From Allodiplogaster sudhausi (taxonomy: Eukaryota > Nematoda > Chromadorea > Rhabditida > Diplogasteridae): DNA of 64,000 nt. This document shows, one piece after another, positions 49,831 to 61,125 of this stretch. Numbering within the stretch: position 1 is the stretch's first letter; each line of letters starts with the position of its first letter. The stretch lies in the NCBI GenBank assembly GCA_945643635.1, contig CALZFC010000095.1, positions 7,501 through 71,500 on the forward strand, given 5' to 3'. Position numbers and translations under genes: made by a program. Under the pieces are notes generated by a model that did no database searches, had not been told where the DNA came from, and saw only the letters and a program-made list of their open reading frames with translations.

Positions 49831-50559
49831 CATAAACTCTTATGTTGAAATTGAAAATCTCGACGTGCCGTAGCAGCGAATTGATCAAAAAACGAGATAG
49901 CTAAGCTTACCATGAGGCTAATTGTAAGTTCCTTGCTTTAACGTATAGCAGCCTGCATCCTCAAAGAGGTGCATCTTTGAGTTGACAATTTACCAAATAG
50001 CCTCGATCCATGAGTGCAACGCTAGCCGGGGGGGGGGGGTGGGGCAGATTGGGAGGCAGGCGACGTTTTGTCTCTTTCTTTGAATCTCTCCTATAAATAT
50101 CTCCTATAGACAAATAGTAGATACTTGCGCAAGTGGCGCCGGTGAATCCGGCTTCGCACTCGCATCGAAAGCCGTAGACGTCCGTGCGCTCGACGCACTC
50201 GCCGATTACCGAGCACGGATTGCTGTCGCATGATTTTACTGCTGAAAATAGTAAAACCATTCGAAAAGCAAGTTCTGGAGAATCGGAAACACTTTTCGAA
50301 ATATGTGTGTTGAAAACAGAGGCACGCGTGAACAGGTACGAGTATGCTGCATGGATCGACACTTCGAGAATTATGTTTTTTTAATTCTCTCTCTCTCTCT
50401 CTCTCATTCTCGCTCTCTCTTTCTTTGTCTCACGTTTCCTAGGTTTCAATCTGCATTGCCATCTCCTCCTTTTTATAATTCTCGTTCTTCTTCTTCATCT
50501 CGACAAAGAACGAATAACCTTCGCCCTTTGTCGAAATGAAGCACCAAGGAGGGTGAACG

Positions 50560-50715
50560 TTGGACTTGTGGCTGACAAAGAGAAGTTTTCGCATTCTTGA
50601 TGCGATCAAACAAAGCAGAACAAAATAGACTTGGGGAACTGGAGCAGGAAAAAGAAGTGAGATGCCTTCTAGGCTCCCACCCGCCACGGCGCATTCACAA
50701 GTCCACTTTGAGTGG
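50560..50715 (-). repeat. Dispersed repeat D, copy in an intron of gene C
   Basis: Reverse-complement match to the D core (GCATTCTTGATGCGATCAAAC, GCCTTCTAGG). It sits at the position equivalent to 27420-27550 in gene A. Confidence 0.65.
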
Positions 50716-52214
50716 TTTCGTACTTCTAACCGCCTTCGCATCTCGTTCCGTTTCTGCCGTCCCCGCAGACGCACTCGGTAGCGTTCCCCTTCTCGACGCA
50801 CAGGCCGCCTGTGGAGTCGCACGTAGTTGAGGTGCACTGGTCAGGCTTGTTTAATCCTAAAGCGTTGAACAGAATTCGAATGCAACGTGTTTAAATAATT
50901 TTCCATTTACAACCTAATATTTAGCTGAGTTTACATTCCCACCCGAATATTTCGCTAAATGATACTCACTACCAGCCGAATAAGTAGCTAAATTGGCTTC
51001 CAACAAATAAAGTAATGTTTTGGAAGCGAAAAACATTATTTTTCTGTTCTCATTCCTCCTTTTCTATCTTTCTCTCTCTCTCTCTCTCGAGGCCTAAAAT
51101 GTCGAATTCTCAAAAAGAAAGCCGTACGCTGAGCACCGACGACGACGACGCTGTCGTCGTTGTCGTTGTAGAGTTCGCCAGCAGAATTCGTATTCCCCTT
51201 GCATTTGCTCGATGGTTCCAACGCGTCGTAAGCAGTCGATACGTAGCAGCAGAGTTTGCTCACGACTTAGGGCGGGTAATTATTCATTCTTTTTACTTTC
51301 CTTTTCAGTCTACATAGCTTTCGACGGAATTATATTTATTTTTATTATAAGTATTAATATACTGTATATCTTTCCAATGACCAAGCTACGCTCACTGAAG
51401 AACGGAGGGTAGTCCGGCCACGTCTTCTCCCACTCTGCCTGGCACTGCTTGACCGTGACGAAGCTGCTTTGGTTGCAGAGTTTTCTCGTGAACGGAGAAT
51501 CAGAGGCGAGAACAGCGGCGTTCCTCTCGAAGCAGCCGATAATCGACAAGTTTGCTGATAAAAATTGAGCTTAATAAGAGATGATAACACTGCCAAAAAG
51601 AGAGCAAAACGGGCAACATTTTAAATTGTCGAAAAAAAAAGAAGTAGTGAGAATTGTAGCGTAATTAGATGATTGTCCAAAGCGGTGTTCTAACTGTACT
51701 GCCCCGCCTCAGCGCAAGTGCGGCCCTGGAATTCGTCCGGGCAGGTGCATTTGTAGGTGGAGCCATCCAGGGCTGTCGAGCATGTCCCACCGTTCTTACA
51801 GGGGGACGGGTCGCATTGTTGGGTGTCTGGAACATGGTAGGATAAATATTGAATTTTAAATGTCGAGTAAACCCAGGATTGTGACTTGAACAAGTTGTTT
51901 AGCGGATGATTGACACAATCGTAACCTAGACATGGCGAGGTTTCATTTAAGGAAAAAAGAAACGGACACGTGCAAGCCTTGCCAACGAAGCCGGCAGGAC
52001 ATTCGCAGATGTAGTCGCCGACTGATTGGGTGTCATCCGTGCAGGTGCCACCGTTCATGCAAGGAGAAGACGCGCAGGGAGAGGTGATTGCTGGAAGGGG
52101 AAGATACATGGAAAGCAAGCAGCATTTTCTCACTTATCCACTCCTCTTTACAATTCCAGTAACGGAGAAGGCAACTAAAGGTATGCAGGAAGGATTGAAA
52201 ATAATAAACACTTA

Positions 52215-53470
52215 CGCGCTCTGACCAGTCAGGGGGCTTCCCCTGCTGTCCGCACTAGTCTCCGTTTTCACCTGCTTGCGCCCGACCGTCTCCCCCACCC
52301 TCAGAGTACTCCCTCCTCATCTGCATCTAGAGCGTGTGTGTAGCCCTCTGGGCAGCAGCGCACCCTCAGTGGTGACAGGGTTTCAGTTGCTGTGTTAAGC
52401 AGATGTTGTGAGGTGCCATGTCCGGGTGGACTTGGTGGCTGCCATATGCCATTCTCGTGGACATGGTGTGCCGCCGTGGTAAACACGGGCATGGTAGGGA
52501 GAGGCAGGCCAACCCCCTAACAGGCGGCCGCCTGGCTCTTCAGTGTTTGACGATGCTCTCACCGGGAACCCACCATCCATGAAGGCTCCGCTCCCCACGG
52601 GGGTCTTTTCCTTCCCATCGAGCTAAAACCCTTTTGTATCACATTCTATAATGGAGTCGAAGAGGGAGGAAAAGGCCAACGTGGCAGAGGGCGGCTGAAA
52701 AGTTGTCCAGATCCTTGGACAACTTTTCAGAGGATTTCTAACTGCCTTCTCACGGGGAGTCAAGACGACCTTTGGAAAACTTTTTGGTGTTACAGTATGC
52801 TTCACTCGGGAATCTCACTTAGAAAATTACGGTAGCACTAAAAAGAAATGTCCCTTAACAAAATTTTTAATATTTTGGCTCTTAACACGATTTCCCTTAA
52901 TGCAATCATGAGATACTGTCATATTTTTTTAAATTCACAATCTCTTGTCACGATAAGGTTCCTAGACTTTTCCGCTAATTTTGGCAACGTGCCACAGCTG
53001 GCTAACATCCCCAAATGTACTGGGCTAACTCTCCGTGTTCTGACTACTTTGTAAATCTTTTCTGACATTATTCTGACTTCGCAATGTCTCCTTCTTCTCT
53101 CTCCGAAGAGGGATAGACGATCCCATCTGTCCTCTCATCCAAGCTGGAAGAACATTCATGTTCTACCTTCTCCATCATCAAGGAGCGCTAAGGTATCATT
53201 GTTAAGCAGCAACAGCAGGTTGACAACCTGCTCGGTCAGGTTAGCAGTTTGGTTGCCTCTGTCTCATCCCTCATGCCTTCAAACCATCAGCCTCTTCCTT
53301 CCACTCAGTCTCTCACTCCTCACCCAAATAGCGGCTGCCCTCCTATGCAGGTATCGCTGCCATGATGACCCGATCGATTGCAACAGAAACCGAGGTGCGT
53401 GCCAAGGCTAACAATAAGTGAACAGTTATTGTTGGCTTTGCCGAGGGCCCCTTTAAAGTGGTCGGATTTC
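52215..53470 (+). mobile_element. Probable retroelement fragment in an intron of gene C
   Basis: This 1.25-kb stretch has no counterpart in genes A and B, and gene C lacks the EGF exon (CTSSPCSTNMKC type) found there. A plus-strand frame with stops reads KQQQQVDNLLGQVSSLVASV, a short coiled-coil-like stretch. Further on, TRSIATETEVRAKANNK, a stop, then TVIVGFAEGPFK resemble the ORF1 region of non-LTR retrotransposons. I cannot identify a reverse transcriptase, and the assignment is tentative. Confidence 0.35.
52695..52730. repeat. Perfect 15-bp stem hairpin
   Basis: CTGAAAAGTTGTCCA and TGGACAACTTTTCAG are separated by a 6-bp loop. It lies within the retroelement-like insertion. There is no T-run typical of a terminator. 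Confidence 0.9.
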
Positions 53471-54559
53471 TTTTTTTTATTGGAATCATCTCGACGTGGG
53501 AGATGCTTAGAATAGCTTCTCTGTCCCCTAACCGATGTCGCAGTCGGCCCCGGTATAGCCAGTCGTGCAGGCGCAATCGTAGGCGCCAATCTTAGTCCTG
53601 CACACAAAGTGACTGGAAGGTGAGCCACCACACGGATTCGACGCACACGAGTCGTACACTGAAGTGGGGTACTCTTTACATGTACATATATATTTTTTTC
53701 CATGAAATTGCAATATTCCACGTAGCCACTTATGACTATAGGAAACATTGTCAACCTGCATATTTCTGTCTCATTAAAAAATGGCAAAACAGTGGAATCT
53801 TTCAGCATTCATTACAGAAATCACGTGAAATTTTAGCTGACGTTGTCGTCGTATACATGTGAGCGAGAGAAGTTGTTTAGTCAGTTAAAAACTGCATAGC
53901 TTAAAAATCCAAATACCCGTGTTGCATTTTGGGCCGCTCGTGCCATTATTGCAGACGCACATCGAGCAATTGTAACAGCTCTTTGAGCAAGCGCCGTTCG
54001 GGTCGGTCTGGCAGCAGTATGTCATCAGTGATCCTGAAGAGAGAGAGAGAGGAGCAAAGTGAAAAGCAGGAATTCGACTCTCTCATTCTATTACGCAGAT
54101 CGCACAAACTCGAAGCGTGAAAATAAAACCCACGCCCGAATAAGAGAAAAGATTGCGTTTTCGGTTTATTGTCCTCAATTAAGGGTCGGAAATTCGAAAA
54201 TATGCGCTGACCTTCGGCACAGGCGCCATAGTTGTTGCAGCCAACGGGCGGCCAGGTGGGATGGAACGACTGGGCGAAGGTGAGGGCGGGTAGAAGGAGA
54301 GGCAGCACACCGAAGAAGACACAGTAGTAGTTTGTCATTTCTGAGAATTATCACATTTTAAATGTATTTTCAGCAAGAAATCAGTTGTAACTTGCGTATA
54401 AATATTTAAAAAAAAACAAGAATAATAAAATAATGATTAGCGCAAAAAGTATGAATGTATGTATGTACATCTGGCAAAAAACCAAAATACATATTCAATC
54501 CTTCTTCATTCAGCAGTGACTGTCGCAAAATTGCTGAGCATTCGTTCTAAATTAATACA

Positions 54560-54805
54560 ATTATTAATTAGTGACGTCATTAACCCTTGCCTATTTTCTT
54601 ATTCTATGAGAAGGAAGGTGATAACTATGTACATAGGTGCAAAGCAGCAAGCCACGCTTAAGATTTCAGGGAAGAAGAACTTACAAAGTCTAGTTAGTTG
54701 TAGTGGATGCTGTAATAGCATGTCGCCAAATCTATTTGCAATTGCATACTGGAATTCAAACGTTAATTCTTCAAAAGCGGCTTCTAAACTCCTTTAGATA
54801 GTTCC
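54560..54805 (+). repeat. Dispersed repeat F, copy 2
   Basis: Matches 33810-34085. It lies just upstream of gene C. Confidence 0.7.
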
Positions 54806-54949
54806 TTTAAGCGATAAACAAACAAGGTGAGAAATGAAATAGAGATGATGACAAAGTCAAAATGACGACTGCTCTACCAAAAGAATAAACTTTTTTTTCG
54901 GCTGAGAGGAAAAAGCAAGAGAACAACCTTTTGGCCAACCTTTTGGTTT

Positions 54950-55120
54950 TGCCACTTTGGCTTTATGGCTGAGAAGGTTTTTGCATTCTTGATGCGTTCT
55001 ACGAAACTACCTGGACTTGATGAATAGAGAGAGACATGTTGAAGGAAGTCGAGACACCTTCGAAGGTTGCCACCAGCAACGGTGCTGTACAAGCTTCGGT
55101 GTTCGGCTTCACTTAGAAAG
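54950..55120 (-). repeat. Dispersed repeat D, diverged copy
   Basis: Contains GCATTCTTGATGCGTTCTAC and AAGGTTGCCACCAGCAACG, diverged reverse-complement words of repeat D. Confidence 0.5.
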
Positions 55121-55371
55121 AGCTTCGTCTGTTGAATCCCGCGCCAACACACACTCAACCGCCACACACTCTTCTCACTTCCTTTCTTCTCTCCCCTCCA
55201 TCGTTCTTTAGTTTTCTCTCGTAATTTTGCTTTCTTCTCCTCATCTTGCTTTTTGCATATTGTTCTGTAATTTTCTTTAGCTTTTCATATAAGTGCATCA
55301 ATGCCATTGTAATGTTTTGCATTAAGAAACATCATGTATGCGAATAAAGAATAATAATTAAAGGAAGAGGG

Positions 55372-55557
55372 CACGCTATAGAGGGACTCTGCACGACTTC
55401 AAGGAAGCTCTGGATCGAGCCCAGACCTCAAGCCAGGAGGCTTCATACCAGGTCGGCATTAACACATTGTTGCTAGATCTAGATGAGAGTTCAGGATTTA
55501 GGCGGCCTCGCTTCCTATACGAAAGTTACCTGGTCGAACTCTTGCCACAGGAGTAAG
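55372..55557 (+). other. Short coding-like frame without ATG
   Basis: The frame is open for about 60 codons and ends in TAA after LVELLPQE. It includes FKEALDRAQTSSQEASYQVG. Composition looks protein-like rather than repeat-derived. It could be a terminal exon or a retroelement scrap. I do not recognise it. Confidence 0.25.
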
Positions 55558-55644
55558 ACGAAAATTCAGTGAACAAGTAAATTAATTGTTTTTACCGAAA
55601 ACTATTTATTTGATTCAAAATTTAAAAAAAGGTGTCATATGGAA

Positions 55645-56070
55645 TTTAAGACATCATTGAAGAAAGTGGCAAGAAGAAGAAAAAAAAAAAGAAAGATTGC
55701 AGAACAAGGCGCCAAGTCTTCTCCGGCAGTCTTTTGCCACCCGAAAGCTTGCCTTCCTCCTCTTTCCATCTATTATCATTCAGTATACAAAGGAATTATC
55801 TATATCTGCAAGAACTAAAAAAAATGTCAAAACCGAATCACTCCTATTGTTTACCCTGCTTTCTGGCAGGATCCGAAGGGAAAGAAGTGGACTTGTGAAT
55901 GCGCCGTCGGGGGTGGCAACCTAGAAGATCTCTCAAACTCCTTCTCCTGATCCTATCCCCCAGTGTTGTTCCGCTTCGCTTGATCGCATCAAGAATGCCA
56001 AAAAAGAGATTCCCAGAAACAAGGCTAAAGGCAGCCCTACCACGTGGCCTAAGGTTATCCATCCTTTGTC
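55645..56070 (+). repeat. Duplicated upstream segment of gene C, containing dispersed repeat D
   Basis: Homologous to 31140-31600 and 41738-42240. It lies 1.3 kb upstream of the gene C start, so the upstream segment is duplicated with all three genes. Confidence 0.7.
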
Positions 56071-56611
56071 AGCTGCGTGATGCGGATCTCGTAACGAGCG
56101 TTGTAATTCACGCGAAACATCCATTCGGAGTAATAGTCGTTGTTTATGGTCAGTTTTTTCGATTTAAAGATTATAAAAAAAATTAATGAGAGTCATTTGG
56201 TTTCAAAAGAAATAATTATAAATAAAGGTTGAAAAATTCATGAAAAAATCTGCCAATGACCGAAAAGGTGATACATAATCACCATATGTGGGGTATTAAT
56301 GGTAGGTTGGATTTTGCATGGTACGATGCGGCCTCTCCCAACTGAATGGCGATGATCAAAAGCTTAGTTTACTTTCTATTGTGCCCTCGGAAACCCAAAA
56401 GCTTATTGCTAGAAGTCATGCTCTCGTGCTCTAAGAAGTCAGGCTATAAACAAGGCATCAAGATGATCTACCTTGAAAATGCAGCCTTGGCTTTGAGAGG
56501 TCTGAAATTTTTTTTTTCGAGAAAACGACGACAAAAACTGAGAGAAATCTTGAATAACTTTTTTTTCTTATGATTTATCCTTTGGACGCTTCTGATCTGT
56601 ATTTGGATTAA

Positions 56612-56959
56612 ATGGAAAGCACTGCAGAAAGATATGTTAAACAGGCGGTAAGTCAGGTATCTTTTCTAGAAACTGTGATGGACAATCATGTTGGGCCAAA
56701 GAAACGAGCTCAGATACAGGAAGAGAGAGAGTCTTGTCTTGGCAAGCTTCGGAGTTGCCAGACAATAAGGCTCAAAAGTTCAAGAGAAGAAGAATTGCCG
56801 ACAAGCAAGCAATTCTTCTTCAGAATTCATAAAAGGCTACAACTAGAAATCCATCCGGAAGCAGTCAAATTTCTCTCACAAAATCCTCAACCTAGCAATT
56901 TGTCTACAATATGCAATGAAAACATTGCCTTTTTGAAAAGACTAAGAAAGTCATGTTGA
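56612..56959 (+). CDS. Unidentified 115-codon ORF
   Basis: An intact ATG-to-stop frame of non-repetitive, Lys/Glu/Arg-rich composition (for example ERYVKQAVSQVSFLETVMDN). It has no membrane segment or signal peptide. A shorter ORF of similar composition lies just upstream (56346-56573), so the two may be pieces of one decayed gene or an uncharacterised transposon protein. I recognise no domain. Confidence 0.25.
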   Translation: MESTAERYVKQAVSQVSFLETVMDNHVGPKKRAQIQEERESCLGKLRSCQTIRLKSSREEELPTSKQFFFRIHKRLQLEIHPEAVKFLSQNPQPSNLSTICNENIAFLKRLRKSC

Positions 56960-57128
56960 ATCAAATCGAAATAGCCCTTTCTGATTCACATTCCAGCGAA
57001 ACGCCAAACTCATTATTCTCATCTGCTGGTTTAAATAACACTTATAAACAAAAAAAATTTAATAGCGCTCTATATCGATCAATATGTACATAAATATGTA
57101 AATAAATTTATCATTTAAACGATAAGAC

Positions 57129-57235
57129 AATTTGGTTTTAAATGTTGGAATTGCCGTACTCGTTGAGACGCGAGAGGGAGGCCGAGGCCGCGATGAAGAA
57201 GGTCAACGTCGAGCAGCCACGCCTCAATATAAATA
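57129..57235 (+). other. Charged coding-like fragment abutting a MITE
   Basis: The frame from the ATG near 57141 reads ELPYSLRREREAEAAMKKVN and runs straight into the MITE at 57236. It may be the remnant of a longer coding sequence interrupted by that insertion. The family is unknown. Confidence 0.25.
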
Positions 57236-57344
57236 CCATATTTTTTTAGTACCCCCGGGGGTACAATTTTTTCAATAGCATATTCAAGGGCGGTACTATT
57301 AGAGGGTTCTAATAGGTGGAGGGATGCTTATAGAGAAAATACGG
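57236..57344. mobile_element. Short MITE, CCGTATTTTC family
   Basis: Starts after TA with CCATATTTTTTTAGTACCCC and ends AGAGAAAATACGG. It is an internally deleted member. Confidence 0.65.
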
Positions 57345-57413
57345 TTTTGTTTATATAATGGTATTTAAATTCAAATAGTGCACGTATTACTATTACGTTG
57401 CGTTCGGAAGGGA

Positions 57414-57460
57414 GAAAGGTGGTGAGGAGGAAGACTCCTTCTTCCTCCTCACCACCTTTC
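57414..57460. repeat. 20-bp stem hairpin
   Basis: GAAAGGTGGTGAGGAGGAAG pairs perfectly with CTTCCTCCTCACCACCTTTC across a 7-bp loop. Confidence 0.9.
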
Positions 57461-58129
57461 CCCATTTAGATATGTAATGTAATGTAACGATAAAGATATC
57501 TCCCGAGTTCCACGTCTTCCTCAAAGACAAACCACCGTCATATCGTTACTAGAGTACGAAAGTTCGATGAAGTCATATATGACAAGGTGCTCAAGCCGAT
57601 TCCCTTGTTGGGCGGACGAGTTGGAGGGTGCCGATGGCAGCTGACATTACCCATTGAGATGCCGTCGGGAGAGGTGAGAACGGACGCCGTTCGTAACAGT
57701 GCAGCAAGGCTGGAGATGAGCATGAACTTATCATGCTCTGCGGTCTCCCTTTCGCTGCCTTTCTCCACCGAGCCGACGATTACTGCTCCCGATTCTAGTT
57801 GTGTTAAGAAAATATCTCCTTTTATTCCCCCAGAGCAGTGGAAAAACAAGGGTTTGGCTTTATTCTGAACTAATTTTATATACTTTTGCACCTTTAGCTA
57901 AAACTGGTAGAAGCTTTTCATGGGCGCGAGATACTGTTCAAAACCAAGAGAACAAAAGTAAATGAAAATATTTGACAATGTTTTCTTCAGCTTTCATCCA
58001 AGCTTTTAATGGCACGGCAGGGAGTGCATCAACCATCTACATAAGCTCACGGTTCTTTTATGCCCCAAGCGCGGGCGATAGACCAAAAGCTAGAGAGAAA
58101 AGGTCCCATTTTTCTTATTAAAACTTGAA

Positions 58130-58160
58130 GTTCCGAATTCCGAATTCCGAATTCCGACCT
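58130..58160. repeat. GAATTCC heptamer tandem repeat
   Basis: TTCCGAATTCCGAATTCCGA-type units, about four copies, with a further partial unit near 58186-58196. Confidence 0.85.
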
Positions 58161-58300
58161 TTTTTCTCTTCCGGATTCCAATTTCCGAATTCCGTTATGA
58201 ACATTTTTATTCCGATACATTCCTGATAGGCAGCGCCACTTTTCACAAGGTAACCCTGTAGTGGTGCGCCACAAGTTCTAAGAAAGGCCCCATGGTCGTT

Positions 58301-58371
58301 GGGGTGCAGTTCAGTGGTAGACCAGCCAACTCATCAGCAGGTGGTATCGGGTTCGAATCCCGGTGCCTCCA
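58301..58371 (+). mobile_element. tRNA-like sequence (tRNA pseudogene or SINE head)
   Basis: GTTCAGTGGTAGA matches the D-arm/A-box of Gly-type tRNAs. GGGTTCGAATCCCGG is a perfect T-arm/B-box, followed by TGCCTCCA. The expected 5' acceptor strand pairs at only four of seven positions and the anticodon arm is poor, so it is not a functional tRNA by eye. It lies just beyond the 3' end of the DUF229 gene. Confidence 0.5.
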
Positions 58372-58553
58372 ATGATCTTTTCGCCGTCTTTCGATTTCAC
58401 TTGTTCCCCTACAACCATGCCCACCGATCGCATAATCTCCCCATTCAATAGATCCCGTGCATTCCTTCAGCCCATTGATTAGATAAGCGAATAAACAGAT
58501 AAAACTTTAGGAAGAGTTATAACGAAACAAGCAAAAACATATTATGGTGTTTC

Positions 58554-61085
58554 TCAACGACCCACAGTAACCTCGAATTGGCCGCCTCCGGGCATGGTCT
58601 TGACGCGAACACGAAAGAGACCTTTCGTTCCTTTCACCGTCTTGACGCTTGTCGCCTATTACATTATCAGTGTTTTTGCTGCTATGCGAAACACATAGAA
58701 ATAGCTCATGATGCTCACATTTCCTTCCGTAATATTATGGCAAAGATCTGTGAAATTTCGTGCGCCAATGAGCTGATTAATTCGGTTGACAACGGCCTTC
58801 TCGGCTGCTTTCTTTACAAAGTCCTCTCTGCAAAATAACATATTTTGAATGGAGATTATCATCTTCTTATATTAATAATTGAGCAACTCTTTTCGCTCTA
58901 AATGGCTAGCTATTACCTACTCTGCGCGTCTATCGGCTGACTAACTTGACATCGATGAATTCGAGATTGCACATGCAGAACTCGAAGGGAATCGGGAGAG
59001 TGAGGCAGTTTCTCGGCCCTTCTGGCAATGGTCGGAACAGTGAAGAGCCACGCAGCCCGATCTTCTTCTTTGGTGGAAGCATCGCGAAATTAGAAAAGTT
59101 CGTGGAGGGTAACGTCTGGAGAAATGCATGCTCTTTTTTAGCATGCTTTACTCTGGCATCAACCAAGTAATTTATATTTTAAAAAAGTGAGATAAGTAGA
59201 AACAGTGTCTGCAAATTTAATTATAATAAACTGAAATAAGTAATAAAATAAAAAAAAAATATGCAAATTCTTTGCCTCAATTAAGTCGATGAAAGTTGCA
59301 TGGACGTCAAATTGCATGAGAAGCTTGCCTGCATTTTTGCGCATATTCTTCATTAAAGCCTACAGAAGAAGAAAAGAATGTTAAGAGTGAAATATAATTA
59401 ATACTCCATTCAATGTGTGCTAAATTTTGCCTTGTTCTTTCTGAGCCAGTGAGGTAGCGAAAGCAGAAGCGCCGCGCTATTTCGCTCCACCGCTCCAATC
59501 TCCGACGTTGCGATCTACGAAGAAAATGGGATAATGGAATCAAATTTATGATTAATTCTTTTGCGATTATGTGCTTTTCACAAACAGATTGGCAAAAATG
59601 GAAACGGAGTGTCATAGAAATTCTCTCAATGTTGTCACATTGATATATTTATGATTTTGCGATTTAAAAAAAGATATAAATAAATATATATAAAAAATTT
59701 CACTTTTCCATATCTCAGTCCGTGGTCGCTCATGAAGAAGACGAAAGAGTCCTCGAACTCGTTGCGATTTTTCTCGAGAAAGTCGTGGAAGAGGCCATCG
59801 ACAGAAAACGCATCTTCGTTACTGTCGTGCGCGAGGGTCGAAAGCCACGATAAAGACGTCTTTGGAATGTCTGAATGCTGAATAAAGAGGCCTTCCATAG
59901 CATTACATACTCTTTTCTTGAAGATTACGGTATATGAATGTTAAGGTCATAGCATAGCTTCCTTAACCCATTGAAATAAAAGCGACCAATTGAAAAATTG
60001 AATTGAGTTATGGAGACCTTAAAGGAGACTAAAGGCGAATAAATAACATCTTGTTTTTTCGCTTTATTTGGTCAGGTTGATCTAGAACCTTCGATTTCAA
60101 GTGTCCCTAAGTCACAAAAATCCCCCTGTCTTGAGGAAATTAACAGTATTCCCGACTTCCCGTCATTTTCAAAAGAAATTTGGCAGAGCAACACCGTGAC
60201 CGACGGGGCCATATGACTCATGCACTTGAAATGCATACATATGGTGCAACCAACAATGGCCGTGTTTTGCTTAACATGTAGGCTCACATGCGAGTTGTGA
60301 AAAAGGAACACTGCAACTCCGTGATTGGTTGAATGATACCTCACCGGAATACTCGTTGATGAACATCTCGAGGTACTCGAGCTGCGCGAGCCACGGCGGC
60401 ATGCAATTCTTCTTGGACATGGTCTCTTTGACAGCATCAATCTTATCGCGCGCCAGCTGATACGGTCTGGAGGGAGAAGAAGATAACATAAATAGTTATA
60501 TTATTACAATATTTTTGTAGGCTTCATCTCATTTCTCGCCCACTGAATTTTGAATTAAATGAAATTGGTACCTATTATAGTGCGTCGACGGCATCTTCTG
60601 GTAGCCTTTGCAATTCGGATAGTTGAAGGTGCCTAAAGACCAGTCATCCGAGATCATCGTCACGTAGCCACGTTGTCAAGCAATACGAATAGGGAAAATT
60701 GTTTTTTTCTAAGTGGCCTTTTGCGTAATTTCAGCGAAGTCTGTTATCTGGCCTTTCAATTATATGATTATTAGCAGAACTACCAACCATCTCGAACTCC
60801 TTGATAACCATCTTCTGCACACAAGAAAATAAAGCGTTGAGAACGCGTTTTGGCCATATCGTTGGGGTTGAAAGCGTTGAGAATGACGCTTTTAGAGGCG
60901 CCTCGGCCGACTATTTGGAAAGCGTAGACCCCCCAACGCTTTTCAGCTTTGCAAAGCGTTGATCGCAACGATTTTCAGCTTTGCAAAGCGTTGATCGCAA
61001 CGCTTTTCATTGCAAAGCGTTGCGGAGTACGCTTCCCAAAATTATCTGCGATCGGCTTCTCTCTTCATTACCACTATCATTCGCA

Positions 61086-61125
<40 letters not shown>

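Larger units (their letters stand above)
46087..54338 (-). pseudogene. egas-like gene C: EGF repeats plus ASC channel (collapsed intron)
   Basis: The ATG at 54338 opens a clear signal peptide (CVFFGVLPLLLPALTFAQS) followed by PPVGCNNYGAC. A Cys-rich module lies at 53918-54034 (CSMCVCNNGTSGPKC). EGF-like exons lie at about 53532-53659, 51965-52095, 51700-51835, 50735-50855, 50130-50242, 49410-49533, 49030-49165, 48830-48943 and 48296-48392. The linker lies at 51390-51555 and 51110-51270. ASC exons: SWSLRDIITDASF (47898-48072), KFYDPFLGNCFVFERN (about 47740-47860), HVTVDSQSSEQIAWSET, GCFRSCYQDVVYSECGCMDA (46919-47020), ECNCPPPC (about 46690), and LLSSLGGLSGLFLGISA ending at 46087. Near 48260-48295 the intron separating the last EGF-like exon from ASC has shrunk to about 25 bp and lost its AG acceptor. 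Reading through it meets TAA at 48260-48262. One EGF exon survives only as a fragment at 48630-48690. Confidence 0.85.

Noticed and set aside
57538..57891. 117-codon minus-strand ORF and a 93-codon plus-strand ORF opposite it
   Set aside because: Both strands are open over the same stretch and I could not choose a coding strand or recognise either product.
58301..58371. Functional tRNA gene
   Set aside because: The T-arm is perfect, but the acceptor and anticodon stems do not pair properly, so a tRNA-derived repeat is more likely.
60669..60783. U12-type AT-AC intron explaining the missing AG before the MISDDW exon
   Set aside because: The 5' side begins GT and lacks the ATATCC donor. A mutated acceptor or a sequence error is simpler.
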